The notes beneath the pieces are model-generated. The model was not told the DNA's origin and searched no databases. It worked only from the letters and a program-made list of their open reading frames with translations. A program made the translations under genes and the position numbers. Below, piece by piece: positions 1 through 7,688 of a stretch of DNA of 64,000 bases; position 1 is the first letter of the stretch, and the number at the start of each line of letters is the position of its first letter. This stretch comes from Crocinitomicaceae bacterium (lineage in GTDB: Bacteria > Bacteroidota > Bacteroidia > Flavobacteriales_D > Crocinitomicaceae), in contig JAMLHA010000002.1 of NCBI GenBank assembly GCA_023957475.1, positions 206,420 through 270,419 on the forward strand. The letters run 5' to 3'.

Positions 1-77
1 ACAACGCCCGCAAAAAAGCCGAACAATTTGATTGGGAGGAGGTGAAAAAAGAGTGGGAAAAAGCGTTGAAGGTTTAA
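1..77 (+). CDS. C-terminal tail of a protein cut by the window edge
   Basis: An open frame enters from the left edge (codons in phase from base 3) and stops at 75-77. The 24 visible residues include KKAEQFDWEEV and end WEKALKV. A basic and acidic amphipathic tail with F-D-W-x-x-V is common at the C-terminus of family 4 glycosyltransferases, and glycan genes follow, so a glycosyltransferase is the best guess. There is too little sequence to be sure. Confidence 0.4.
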   Translation, partial: NARKKAEQFDWEEVKKEWEKALKV

Positions 78-162
78 ATTCAGTTTTATTTTTCTAATTA
101 GTCAAAAATTTATTGGAGTAATAAAATAGTTGTGCGTGTAATACTAAAATCAAATGTTGCTT

Positions 163-190
163 AGAAAGAGCTTTCTTTTTTGTACATTTG
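163..190 (+). promoter_or_regulatory. Promoter with inverted repeat for the ATPase/nuclease-like pair
   Basis: TACATTTG at 183-190 matches the Bacteroidota -7 consensus TAnnTTTG, 20 bases before the start codon at 210. An inverted repeat AGAAAG-AG-CTTTCT (163-176) ends six bases before it, in the -15 to -30 zone where a repressor would block RNA polymerase. The repeat is seen directly; its role as an operator is inferred. Confidence 0.55.
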
Positions 191-209
191 CAAATAATTT
201 CAATAAAAA

Positions 210-1424
210 ATGGCAAAACTCAAAATTAAAAATGTAGGACCAATTAAAGATACAAATGAAACTTTAGTTTTCGATGGAGTTACCGTTTTTATTGGTAATC
301 AAGGTACTGGGAAAAGTACTGTTTCAAAATTATTTTCAACCTTGTCTTGGATTGAAAAGGCTTTGGTTAGAGGGGATTTTACGCCTAATTACCTCATGCA
401 ATACAATAGATTCAAAAAGCAACTTGCTTATCAAAACATTTCAAATTATCTTAAAAAGAATAGTTACATCAATTATATAGGCGAGGCGTATCAAATAATT
501 TACAATGAGGAAAAATTAGAAATTATTACCATTCAAAACGATGAAACGTATTATTTTCCTAAAATAATGTATGTTCCAGCAGAAAGAAATTTTGTTAGTA
601 CTGTTGATCGCCCCGATTTAATCAAAAGACTTCCATTACCATTATACACATTTTTAGAGGAATATGAATTCGCAAAAACTAATTTAAGTGAATTGGTTAA
701 ACTTCCTATCGGAAACTTAACATTTGAGTATCGAAAACAAAATAAAAAATCTTGGTTGGTTGGAAATGATTATAAGATAGAATTATTAGAAGCATCTAGT
801 GGATACCAGTCATTAGTGCCTTTATACTTAGTTACCGAGAGTTTAAGTAAGATTATTTCAAATATCCCAAGTGATTCTCATAACGAAAGAAGTGTTTCAG
901 ATGAAAATAAAATAAAGAAAGAAATTGATAGAATACTTTCAAATAAATCTTTGTCAGATGATATAAAGAACTTATTGTTAGAAAGACTATCTAAGAGTTA
1001 TAGTTATACATCTTTTGTTAATGTTGTTGAAGAACCGGAGCAAAACTTGTTTCCAACATCTCAAAAAGAAATTCTATTTTCTTTATTAGCCAATAAAAAT
1101 AAAAATAAAAAGAACAAATTAATTTTAACAACTCACAGTCCTTATATTATCAATTATCTTACATTAGCTGTTAAGGCATTTATGATAGATTATAAAACAA
1201 AGAATGATTTATCCATTAAGGAAAAATTAGATAAAATAGTAAAAAAAGAGGCTTTTATTGAACCTAAAACATTGAATATTTATCAAATAGAAGATAACGG
1301 CACGGTCACGAAATTAGACAGATACAAAGAGCTCCCATCTGATGAGAATTATCTAAATGATTTGTTAGGAAGTTTTAATGATGATTTTGTAAAACTTTTA
1401 GAAATAGAACAAAAATGGCAATAG
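210..1424 (+). CDS. SMC/OLD-like ABC-type ATPase (AAA_15/AAA_21 type)
   Basis: A 404-residue cytoplasmic ATPase. Walker A is GNQGTGKST at residues 29-37. An ABC signature-like stretch SSGYQSL lies near 195. Walker B is VVEEPEQNLFP near 271-281, followed by the H-loop LTTHSPYI near 306. This order is typical of OLD/RecF-like ATPases used in anti-phage systems (Septu PtuA, PARIS AriA, retron ATPases). There is no C-terminal TOPRIM domain, so any nuclease activity must come from a partner. The next gene starts 10 bases before this stop, which indicates translational coupling. Base composition is AT-rich like the surrounding accessory genes. The family is clear; a defence role is inferred. Confidence 0.8.
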   Translation: MAKLKIKNVGPIKDTNETLVFDGVTVFIGNQGTGKSTVSKLFSTLSWIEKALVRGDFTPNYLMQYNRFKKQLAYQNISNYLKKNSYINYIGEAYQIIYNEEKLEIITIQNDETYYFPKIMYVPAERNFVSTVDRPDLIKRLPLPLYTFLEEYEFAKTNLSELVKLPIGNLTFEYRKQNKKSWLVGNDYKIELLEASSGYQSLVPLYLVTESLSKIISNIPSDSHNERSVSDENKIKKEIDRILSNKSLSDDIKNLLLERLSKSYSYTSFVNVVEEPEQNLFPTSQKEILFSLLANKNKNKKNKLILTTHSPYIINYLTLAVKAFMIDYKTKNDLSIKEKLDKIVKKEAFIEPKTLNIYQIEDNGTVTKLDRYKELPSDENYLNDLLGSFNDDFVKLLEIEQKWQ

Positions 1425-1915
1425 ATTTTTTTCAACAAAACTGCAAATACACTTCAAAAGCATCAGAATTTGGATTATGTGATGACCCGTCTCCAGCTCA
1501 AAATCCAGCATATATAGATGAAGTTGATAATTCTAAATGGTTAGGAATTGTAGAGAATGACAATAATAAGTCCGTTGACTTTATAGCTATAGATGCTTGT
1601 ATAGAAATTAAAAAGCCTGATGGGAAAGACGAAAGCCGTTGTGACGGATTACTTTCTTATGAAAATAACTTGATCTTTGTCGAATTAAAAAACAGAGAAG
1701 GCGGTCAATGGGTAAAAAAAGGAAGAGAGCAACTTACAATAACATTTAATCATTTCAAAAACAACTATGACATTCACGCTTTTGATAATGTTTATGCAAA
1801 TATCTGTAATAGTTTAAGACCAATCTCTCACTCAGGGCATGCCTCTAACATTGAACAATTCAAAGATGACACTGGTCTAATTTTGAAAACCGACAGAATA
1901 ATCAAAATCCCATAA
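1415..1915 (+). CDS. Small PD-(D/E)XK-like protein coupled to the ATPase
   Basis: A 166-residue protein I do not recognise by name. Residues 77-106 carry a nuclease-like layout: D77 in RCDGLL, then FVELKNR with E90 and K92, then GREQL with R104 and Q106. This is the D-(x)n-ExK arrangement of PD-(D/E)XK restriction-endonuclease folds, with the usual later polar helix. There is no signal peptide or membrane segment. It overlaps the upstream ATPase by 10 bases, so the two probably act as a complex in which the ATPase senses or loads and this subunit cuts. A non-catalytic nuclease-fold role is possible. Confidence 0.6.
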   Translation: MAIDFFQQNCKYTSKASEFGLCDDPSPAQNPAYIDEVDNSKWLGIVENDNNKSVDFIAIDACIEIKKPDGKDESRCDGLLSYENNLIFVELKNREGGQWVKKGREQLTITFNHFKNNYDIHAFDNVYANICNSLRPISHSGHASNIEQFKDDTGLILKTDRIIKIP

Positions 1916-2001
1916 ACTAAAGTCTATCGCTTAACAATTATAAAAACGAAAGACTGGCGTACCTAGATAAGGGTATTTATATGTTTCAATATGATGAGAC
2001 C

Positions 2002-2009
2002 TATCTTTG
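2002..2009 (+). promoter_or_regulatory. -7 promoter element for the CapK-like gene
   Basis: TATCTTTG is a perfect TAnnTTTG, 42 bases before the start codon at 2052. It lies in the 136-base gap after the ATPase/nuclease pair, so the ligase gene is probably transcribed separately. Confidence 0.45.
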
Positions 2010-2051
2010 ATTGTGAAGTGGTGAAAATGAATAGATTTAAATTTTACAAAA

Positions 2052-3386
2052 ATGAATTGGATATTTAAATTAAGTTTTGTTCTTCAAGGCTTCCCCATAG
2101 CTAAAGCGATTGAAGAATTTAATCAGCTATTAACGCTAAGTGACGAGCAAAAATTAGCAGTTCAACAGAAGAAAGCGTGGTCTATTTTTGAACATCATAA
2201 AAAAAACAACAGTCACTATAATAATTTTATTGGAGATTCATCTGTTTCCAATTGGAATGACATTCCTATTTTAAAAAAATCAGACATTCAAGTGCCTCTT
2301 GAACAACGATTAACAAGTCCTTTTACAAAAAAAGAAGTTTTTTTGAATAATACTTCTGGTTCTTCAGGAACTCCTTTTTATTTTGCAAAAGACAAGTATT
2401 GCCATGCGATGGCTTGGGCTTCTTCTATTTATCGGTTCGGGCAGCATGGAGTAGTTTTTGGTAAAAGCAAGCAAGCACGATTTTATGGTATTCCAGCATG
2501 TGGTAAAAAATACTATAAAGAAAAGTTAAAAGATTTTCTTTCTGGGAGGGTACGCATTCCTGTGTTTGATTTGTCTGAGAAAAAACTTTTTGAAACACAA
2601 GAGTTATTTGCCAATACAAAGTTTCAAAATGTTAATGGTTACACCAGTAGTTTGGTTTTATTTGCAAAACATTTAATTAAACAAGGAGTTACAGCAAAGC
2701 AAATTTGTCCAACATTAGAAGTCGTTTTTCCAACCTCCGAAGTGTGTGATGATTTGGATAGAGCAACCCTCGAAAAAGGATTTGGTGTAAAAGTAGTGAA
2801 TGAATATGGTGCATCAGAATTAGATTTAATCGCTTTTGAAGATGTTGATGGTGATTGGATGGTTAATAACGAAACACTTTTAGTTGAAATAGTTGATGAA
2901 AATGGCAAAGAAGTTCCAAATGGAATAGAGGGAAAAGTAGTCGTAACATCTTTATATAACAAAGCCATGCCTTTTGTACGGTATGAATTAGGAGATATGG
3001 CAATCAAGTCTTCTCGAAAGAAAGGAGCTTATACCATTTTAGAAAAAGTAACAGGGCGAACCAATGATTTTGTTTATTTACCAAGTGGAAAAGTTGCCGC
3101 AGGGCTTACTTTCTATTACATCTCTAAAGCCTTAATGGATCAAGGAGATGACATGAAAGAATTTATCATTAAACAAATTAAAATAGATGAATTTTTATTT
3201 GAATATGTCAGTGATCAAGAATTGTCACCCGAACAAAAAATGAATGTCCAAAAAGCCTTAGAAACCTACTTAGAACCTGGATTAACAGCACTTTTTGAAC
3301 GAAAAGAAACAATAGAACGCACCAAAGCAGGTAAATTAAAACATTTTCATTCGATGCTACAAGTAGGCACTGGTACAGCTCAGTAA
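2052..3386 (+). CDS. CapK/PaaK-like adenylate-forming ligase
   Basis: A 444-residue member of the phenylacetate-CoA ligase/coenzyme F390 synthetase-like group (CapK type) often found in polysaccharide loci, where the acyl substrate is usually unknown. Seen: the phosphate-binding loop NTSGSSGTPFYF near 101-112, the adenylation motif NEYGASELD near 249-257, and PFVRYELGDMA near 307-317. It is full length for the family. Its last 16 codons are duplicated 2.8 kb downstream (6130-6177, 47 of 48 bases identical), and the C-terminal part of a second, different CapK-like gene survives at 7287-7688. It probably activates a carboxylate for attachment to a surface glycan. Confidence 0.8.
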   Translation: MNWIFKLSFVLQGFPIAKAIEEFNQLLTLSDEQKLAVQQKKAWSIFEHHKKNNSHYNNFIGDSSVSNWNDIPILKKSDIQVPLEQRLTSPFTKKEVFLNNTSGSSGTPFYFAKDKYCHAMAWASSIYRFGQHGVVFGKSKQARFYGIPACGKKYYKEKLKDFLSGRVRIPVFDLSEKKLFETQELFANTKFQNVNGYTSSLVLFAKHLIKQGVTAKQICPTLEVVFPTSEVCDDLDRATLEKGFGVKVVNEYGASELDLIAFEDVDGDWMVNNETLLVEIVDENGKEVPNGIEGKVVVTSLYNKAMPFVRYELGDMAIKSSRKKGAYTILEKVTGRTNDFVYLPSGKVAAGLTFYYISKALMDQGDDMKEFIIKQIKIDEFLFEYVSDQELSPEQKMNVQKALETYLEPGLTALFERKETIERTKAGKLKHFHSMLQVGTGTAQ

Positions 3387-3412
3387 AAAAATAACTCACA
3401 AAAAAATAAATT

Positions 3413-3435
3413 ATGTTTTAAAAACATTATATTTG
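3413..3435 (+). promoter_or_regulatory. Promoter with abutting palindrome for the DUF234 ATPase
   Basis: ATGTTTT-A-AAAACAT (3413-3427) is a perfect 7/7 inverted repeat that directly abuts the -7 element TATATTTG (3428-3435). The start codon follows at 3455. A dimeric regulator bound here would occlude the promoter; that use is inferred. Confidence 0.55.
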
Positions 3436-3454
3436 TAAAGCATAATAATTTAAT

Positions 3455-4840
3455 ATGAAGTTTGTTAATAGAATTTTAGAGCAACAGCAATTAAAAAAAG
3501 TCTTTTCAAACAAGATTTCTGCTTTAATTATTGTATATGGTAGAAGACGTAGTGGGAAATCACGTCTTATTCGAGAAGTGTTGCAACCTACTGATATTTA
3601 CTTTATGGCAGATCAGTCGGAAGCGGTGCAACAACGAAATTTATTTGCCAAACACCTTGCAAAGTATATTGTTGGTTTTGACAAAGTAATTTATCCAGAT
3701 TGGGAATCTTTGTTGGAAAATTTAAACCTTCGATTAAAAGAAAAAATAAGTGTTTGCATTGATGAGTTTCCTTATTTGGTGAAAAACGCACCAGAGTTGC
3801 CTTCTGTTATTCAAAAAATAATGGAAGAAAAAAATAAACTAAATTATCACCTCATTTTATGTGGTTCATCACAACAAATGATGGAAGGCTTGGTTATGGA
3901 TGCAACCGCACCACTTTACGGCAGAGCAGATGAAATATTGAAGATTAAACCTATAAATGTTGCGTACTTGCAAGAAGTTTTACAAACTTCGGCAATAAAA
4001 ACAATTGAAGAATACAGCGTTTGGGGAGGTATTCCAAGGTATTGGGAGTTGCGTTTGGCTGAAAATAACCTAAACGATGCACTTAAACGATATTTGTTCA
4101 ACAGCCAGGGTGTTTTATACGATGAACCCTTACGTTTATTCTTGGATGATATGCGAGATACAGTGCAGTCTTTTACTATTTTGTCACTGATTGCTTCAGG
4201 TTGTCATCGTCTTTCAGAAATAGCTGCTCGCTTAGAAAAACCAGCAACACATCTCTCGGGTCCATTAGATAAATTGTTGCGTTTGGGCTATATTGAGCGT
4301 GAAATGCCGTATGGAGAATCGACTAAAAATAGTAAAAAGAGTTTGTATAAAATCGCAGATCCTTTGTTGGATTTTTATTTCACTTTTGTTGTGCCAAATA
4401 GGTCATTTATCGAAATCAATCAATCAGAAGTGGTTGCTCAAATTATACAGCCTCAGTTTAATCAATATGTAGCAGCACACTGGGAACGATTATGCCGTCA
4501 AGCAGTACCGTTTATAGAAATCAATTCACAGCGTTTCAAACCTGCAAGTCGTTGGTGGGGAACTCCTGCGCCGAATACAGAAATAGAATTAGATGTTGTT
4601 GCTGAATCGATTGATGGTTGCACGCTATTAGTCGGCGAATGCAAATGGAGTGATAAAAAAGTAGATATACATAAATTAACAGAGCAATTAATAGAAAAAG
4701 CCAAGTTACTCCCTCTTTCAAAAGGGAAAAAAGTACTTCCAGTATTGTTTCTGAAACATGCTGTTGGAACTAATAATGTGATTGTTTTTACAGCTCAAGA
4801 AGTCATTGATAGTTTTTTACTGATTCACAAATCATCCTAA
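3455..4840 (+). CDS. AAA ATPase with DUF234/nuclease-fold C-terminus
   Basis: A 461-residue protein of the ATPase_2 plus DUF234 family (MNS-type ATPases). Walker A is GRRRSGKSR at 29-37 and Walker B is SVCIDEFPYL at 99-108. A sensor-like LILCGSSQQM lies near 133-142. A winged-helix segment (about 240-300) comes next. The C-terminus has a PD-(D/E)XK pattern: D380 in IELDVVA, then E395 and K397 in VGECKW. The family occurs as solitary, patchily distributed genes and its function is not established. The protein looks intact. It sits between a copy of the CapK 3' end on the left and an IS4-type remnant on the right, so it was probably acquired. Confidence 0.8.
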   Translation: MKFVNRILEQQQLKKVFSNKISALIIVYGRRRSGKSRLIREVLQPTDIYFMADQSEAVQQRNLFAKHLAKYIVGFDKVIYPDWESLLENLNLRLKEKISVCIDEFPYLVKNAPELPSVIQKIMEEKNKLNYHLILCGSSQQMMEGLVMDATAPLYGRADEILKIKPINVAYLQEVLQTSAIKTIEEYSVWGGIPRYWELRLAENNLNDALKRYLFNSQGVLYDEPLRLFLDDMRDTVQSFTILSLIASGCHRLSEIAARLEKPATHLSGPLDKLLRLGYIEREMPYGESTKNSKKSLYKIADPLLDFYFTFVVPNRSFIEINQSEVVAQIIQPQFNQYVAAHWERLCRQAVPFIEINSQRFKPASRWWGTPAPNTEIELDVVAESIDGCTLLVGECKWSDKKVDIHKLTEQLIEKAKLLPLSKGKKVLPVLFLKHAVGTNNVIVFTAQEVIDSFLLIHKSS

Positions 4841-4962
4841 GTTGAGTTATTTTAGTTAAATTTAGATTGATAACTACATGACAAAAAATATAAACAATTG
4901 ATTATCAATAAATTAATTGCTAAAATATTTGCATAAAACCTTGAAAATCAGCATCTTAGTAA

Positions 4963-5172
4963 ATGATTCTAAGTTATTCAAAAAGTCCGATTTCCAAGGC
5001 TGGAAGCGAAGATACGAAATTATTTAATGTGTTGAATGAGCATTTTGGTTCTCATTTCAATAAAGCTCGAATAAAGTTGATTTCAATGTTTATTTTGGCT
5101 TTAGTTAAAGTTCGAACAGTTAATTTTAATCGACTAGCCACATCATTTGATTCTAGCTCAAAAAGCAACTAA
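4963..5172 (+). pseudogene. N-terminal remnant of an IS4-type transposase
   Basis: A 69-codon fragment resembling the start of Bacteroidota IS4-type transposases. HFGSHFNKARIKLISMF and ALVKVRTVNFNRLA match the usual opening helices, in which leucine- and valine-rich segments precede the DDE core. The frame stops at the point where the full protein should continue, and no DDE catalytic region follows. It is a broken insertion-sequence relic. I saw no clear terminal inverted repeats, so the original element ends are lost. Confidence 0.6.
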
Positions 5173-5181
5173 AAAAAATAT

Positions 5182-5285
5182 ACCCCTTATTCTGTTACAT
5201 AATATTAAGTAAAACACCCTTTATTTTGTTACATAAAATCAAGTAAAAACACCCCTTATTTTGTTACGTGAAATTAAGTTCCCCC
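5182..5285 (+). repeat. Three tandem ~35-bp repeats
   Basis: Three imperfect units begin at 5182, 5216 and 5251 (34, 35 and 35 bases). Each starts ACCCYTTATT and contains TGTTAC, and each holds an internal inverted pair TTAC-N10-GTAA (5195-5212 in unit 1; the third copy ends GTTC instead). They end 61 bases before the start of the Schlafen-like remnant, where an autoregulator would bind. Confidence 0.75.
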
Positions 5286-5346
5286 TTTTTCTTCTTTATC
5301 AGGAATAATATTTTAAATTTGTTAAACAGTTAAACACGCTATAAAA

Positions 5347-5904
5347 ATGACCCAAGAGCAAATCACACAGCTAATAACGTCTGGAGAAAGTGACCGTATC
5401 GAGCTAATGAATGCAGGAGGATTATACGGCAATGCTCGACCAGAAAATTTTCCGAATGTCAATGATTATCGAAATCCCGTAATTGCCGAAACAATGAAAG
5501 TTTTGGGCTATGTCAATCGATTCAGTCCTGGTGTTTCAAGGGTTAATGAAGAATTGCAAGATAACGGCAACGGGAAAGCTATTTTTAATTTTGATTTAAT
5601 GACAGTTTTTGAAGTAACAATTAAGTCATCAAAAGAATATTTAAAGATTACTAACCAAGTCACCCCGCAAGTTGATGATTTAATTAAACGTATAAAATTG
5701 GGGAAAAGCTATAGTAGGGATGAGTTGCAAGATATGTTGGAATTGAAAGACAGAGAGAATTTTCGACTAAACTATCTGAAACCTGCATTAGAACAAGAGT
5801 TGATAGAAATGACAATCCCAGATAAACCGAATAGTCGCTTACAACGTTACCGATTGACGAAAGAAGGTATTAGAAGGAAAAGTGAAAAGGAAACAAGTAA
5901 ATAG
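5347..5904 (+). pseudogene. Internally deleted AlbA_2/Schlafen-like ATP-binding regulator
   Basis: A 185-codon frame. Residues 1-20 (ending SGESDRIEL) look like the start of an AlbA_2 (Schlafen-like) ATP-binding protein. From residue 22, NAGGLYGNARPENFPNV and then VNRFSPGVSRVNEEL match the end of the ATPase core normally found some 300 residues later. The C-terminus keeps a winged-helix-like segment. The nucleotide-binding core is therefore missing through an in-frame deletion. The product may still be made and might bind the three upstream repeats, but it cannot be the full enzyme. Deletion size is inferred from family knowledge. Confidence 0.6.
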
Positions 5905-5940
5905 CGAATCGATGCCAAGAAAAAAACGAAATAAAATAAA

Positions 5941-6117
5941 ATGAAACTCCTTTTTCTCTCCGATAATTTTCCGCCTGAAGTTAACGCACCTGCAAATCGC
6001 ACGTATGAACATTGCAAAGAATGGGTTAAACAAGGCGTAGAAGTTACGGTCATCATTTGTTCGCCGAATTTTCCCAAAGGAAAAGTGTTTGATGGTTACA
6101 AAAATCAATTGCACTAA
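5941..6117 (+). pseudogene. N-terminal fragment of a family 4 glycosyltransferase
   Basis: 58 codons beginning MKLLFLSDNFPPEVNAPANR, the opening beta strand and loop of WbuB-like GT4 glycosyltransferases, followed by HCKEWVKQGVEVTVI. The frame stops after KNQLH just where the sequence switches to a copied 3' end of the CapK-like gene. The rest of the enzyme is absent, so this is a truncated relic. Confidence 0.65.
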
Positions 6118-6120
6118 AAA

Positions 6121-6201
6121 GATGTTATCGAACGCACCAAAGCAGGGAAATTAAAACATTTTCATTCGATGCTACAAACAGCAACTGATATAACTCAGTA
6201 G
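6121..6201 (+). pseudogene. Copied 3' end of a CapK-like gene
   Basis: The last 27 codons of a CapK-like frame (DVIERTKAGKLKHFHSM to stop). Bases 6130-6177 match 3315-3362 in the intact gene at 47 of 48 positions; the final codons then diverge. It has no start and directly follows the glycosyltransferase stub. Confidence 0.7.
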
Positions 6202-6248
6202 TGTTTGCTAGAAAACTTCCATATATTGGTGTTAAGAATTTTTTAGTT

Positions 6249-6330
6249 CACGCAAAAGTGTTATCTTTACAAACGTAAAAATAATGTTATAATTAACGTA
6301 AAAGTGATATTATAATTCACGTAAAAGTGA
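6249..6330 (+). promoter_or_regulatory. Four 23-bp iterons at the AAA_14 ATPase promoter
   Basis: Units start at 6249, 6272, 6295 and 6318, exactly 23 bases apart. The core is CACGYAAAAGTG: copies 1 and 4 have matching CAC/GTG arms, while copies 2 and 3 start AAC and copy 2 is degenerate. A near-consensus -7 element TATCTTTA (6262-6269) follows the first copy, so the later copies lie in the leader up to the start codon at 6338. Operator function is inferred. Confidence 0.7.
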
Positions 6331-6337
6331 TGTTCCT

Positions 6338-7324
6338 ATGGCGGATTATTTATATAGAATAGCAGAGAGTGAGATCAATGAAACTCTTTTAGCAATGGGT
6401 GCTGTGCTTATTCAGGGAGCACGTGCGGTAGGAAAATCAACTATTGCAAAGCATTTGGCTAAAAGTGATATTTCGCTTGATGCTTCTGTGTCATTAATAG
6501 AGCTTGCGAAGATTAGTCCCGAAATAATTTTAGACGGTCAAACACCCCGTTTTATTGATGAATGGCAATTAGCACCGTCGATATGGAATGCTGTGCGTCA
6601 CGAGATTGATAGTCGGCAAGCAGTTGCCCAATTTATTTTGGCAGGTTCAGCAACACCCGCAGATGATTTTACACGGCACACCGGAGCCGGACGAATCGGG
6701 CGTGTTACATTACTGCCTATGACTTTGTTTGAAAGTGGTAGTTCAACCAAGCAAGTTGATTTCAGGAAATTATTTGAAGGTGATTTTTCAACAGTGGCTG
6801 GTTTTGGAGGATTGACCGTTGAGCAATATATACAAAAAATAATTGTTGGTGGTTTTCCTAATCTCATCAATAAAACCGAAAAACAAGCACGAATTTATTT
6901 GTCAAATTATTTAGATGATATCTCACGTGTAAATCTGGGCACAGACATTATAAAAACAGATCCTGCTAGGATGAGAGCTTTGTTGCGAGCTATTTCACGC
7001 AATATAGCAACCGAAATTTCGGTAACAAAGCTCGCAACTGAAGCAGAACTTGATACGGAAAATCTTTCGCCACAAACGGCAAGAAAATATATTGACCAGC
7101 TTTCGCAAATATTTGTATTGCAAGAATTACCTGCGTGGGCAATTCACATTCGTTCCAATGTGAGGCAACGGGTTAGTCCTAAATGGTTTTTTTGCGACCC
7201 GTCATTAGCGACTGCTGCACTATCGCTTTCATCCGATAAATTACTGAAAGACCTCAAAACACTTGGTTTTTTATTTGAAGCACTTGCCATTCGTTCGTTA
7301 TTACACAGGAGATTTAGCAGTTAA
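6338..7324 (+). CDS. AAA_14/DUF4143 ATPase, C-terminally truncated
   Basis: A 328-residue frame. Walker A is GARAVGKST at 27-35, Walker B is RFIDEWQLAP at 71-80, and a sensor-like FILAGSATP lies near 99-107. DUF4143-type helices follow, up to LGFLFEALAIR near 316. At that point family members normally continue for about 80-100 residues with the DUF4143 nuclease-like end. Here the frame runs instead into a piece of a CapK-like gene read out of frame and stops after HRRFSS. The switch falls on a shared CCATTCGT (7287-7294). The ATPase core is intact but the C-terminal domain is lost, so activity is doubtful. Confidence 0.7.
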   Translation: MADYLYRIAESEINETLLAMGAVLIQGARAVGKSTIAKHLAKSDISLDASVSLIELAKISPEIILDGQTPRFIDEWQLAPSIWNAVRHEIDSRQAVAQFILAGSATPADDFTRHTGAGRIGRVTLLPMTLFESGSSTKQVDFRKLFEGDFSTVAGFGGLTVEQYIQKIIVGGFPNLINKTEKQARIYLSNYLDDISRVNLGTDIIKTDPARMRALLRAISRNIATEISVTKLATEAELDTENLSPQTARKYIDQLSQIFVLQELPAWAIHIRSNVRQRVSPKWFFCDPSLATAALSLSSDKLLKDLKTLGFLFEALAIRSLLHRRFSS

Positions 7325-7688
7325 ACTTCCAAAAGATCGCTATCCTCAAGATCGGGAATTGAACTTTCCTTTACTTGAACGTGTGATTGGTAGAGACACC
7401 GACATTGTCAAAACCAAAAATGGCGGACAAATGATTGTACATTTTTTTACAGCCATTTTTCAATTAGAACCGAGTTTTCAGCAATTTAAAATCATCCAAC
7501 GAAACTTAGATGGAATTGAAGTAGAATTTATTCCAAGTAGTAACTTTGATGTAGCAGCTAAAACACGTATTGAAAAACGTATTACGGAAGAGTTAAAAGA
7601 AAACATTTCCATTCAATGGAAAGAAGTTCAAATCATCCCACCAACAAAATCGGGGAAACCTCAAATCATTGAAAGTTTGATCAAATGA
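7287..7688 (+). pseudogene. C-terminal fragment of a second CapK-like ligase
   Basis: From PFVRYYTGDLA onward this frame is the C-terminal third of a CapK/PaaK-like ligase: the A8-type motif, then ERVIGRDTDIV, an ACT-like end, and KSGKPQII close to the stop. The frame is open back to a TTG at 7263, but those first codons belong to the ATPase gene. The sequence differs from the intact ligase at 2052-3386, so it is a remnant of another gene. Its stop overlaps the start of the next glycosyltransferase by four bases, as in an original operon. Confidence 0.7.

Noticed and set aside
210..1915. PARIS system
   Set aside because: The ATPase is of the same broad class, but the partner lacks TOPRIM/DUF4435 features and is much shorter than AriB.
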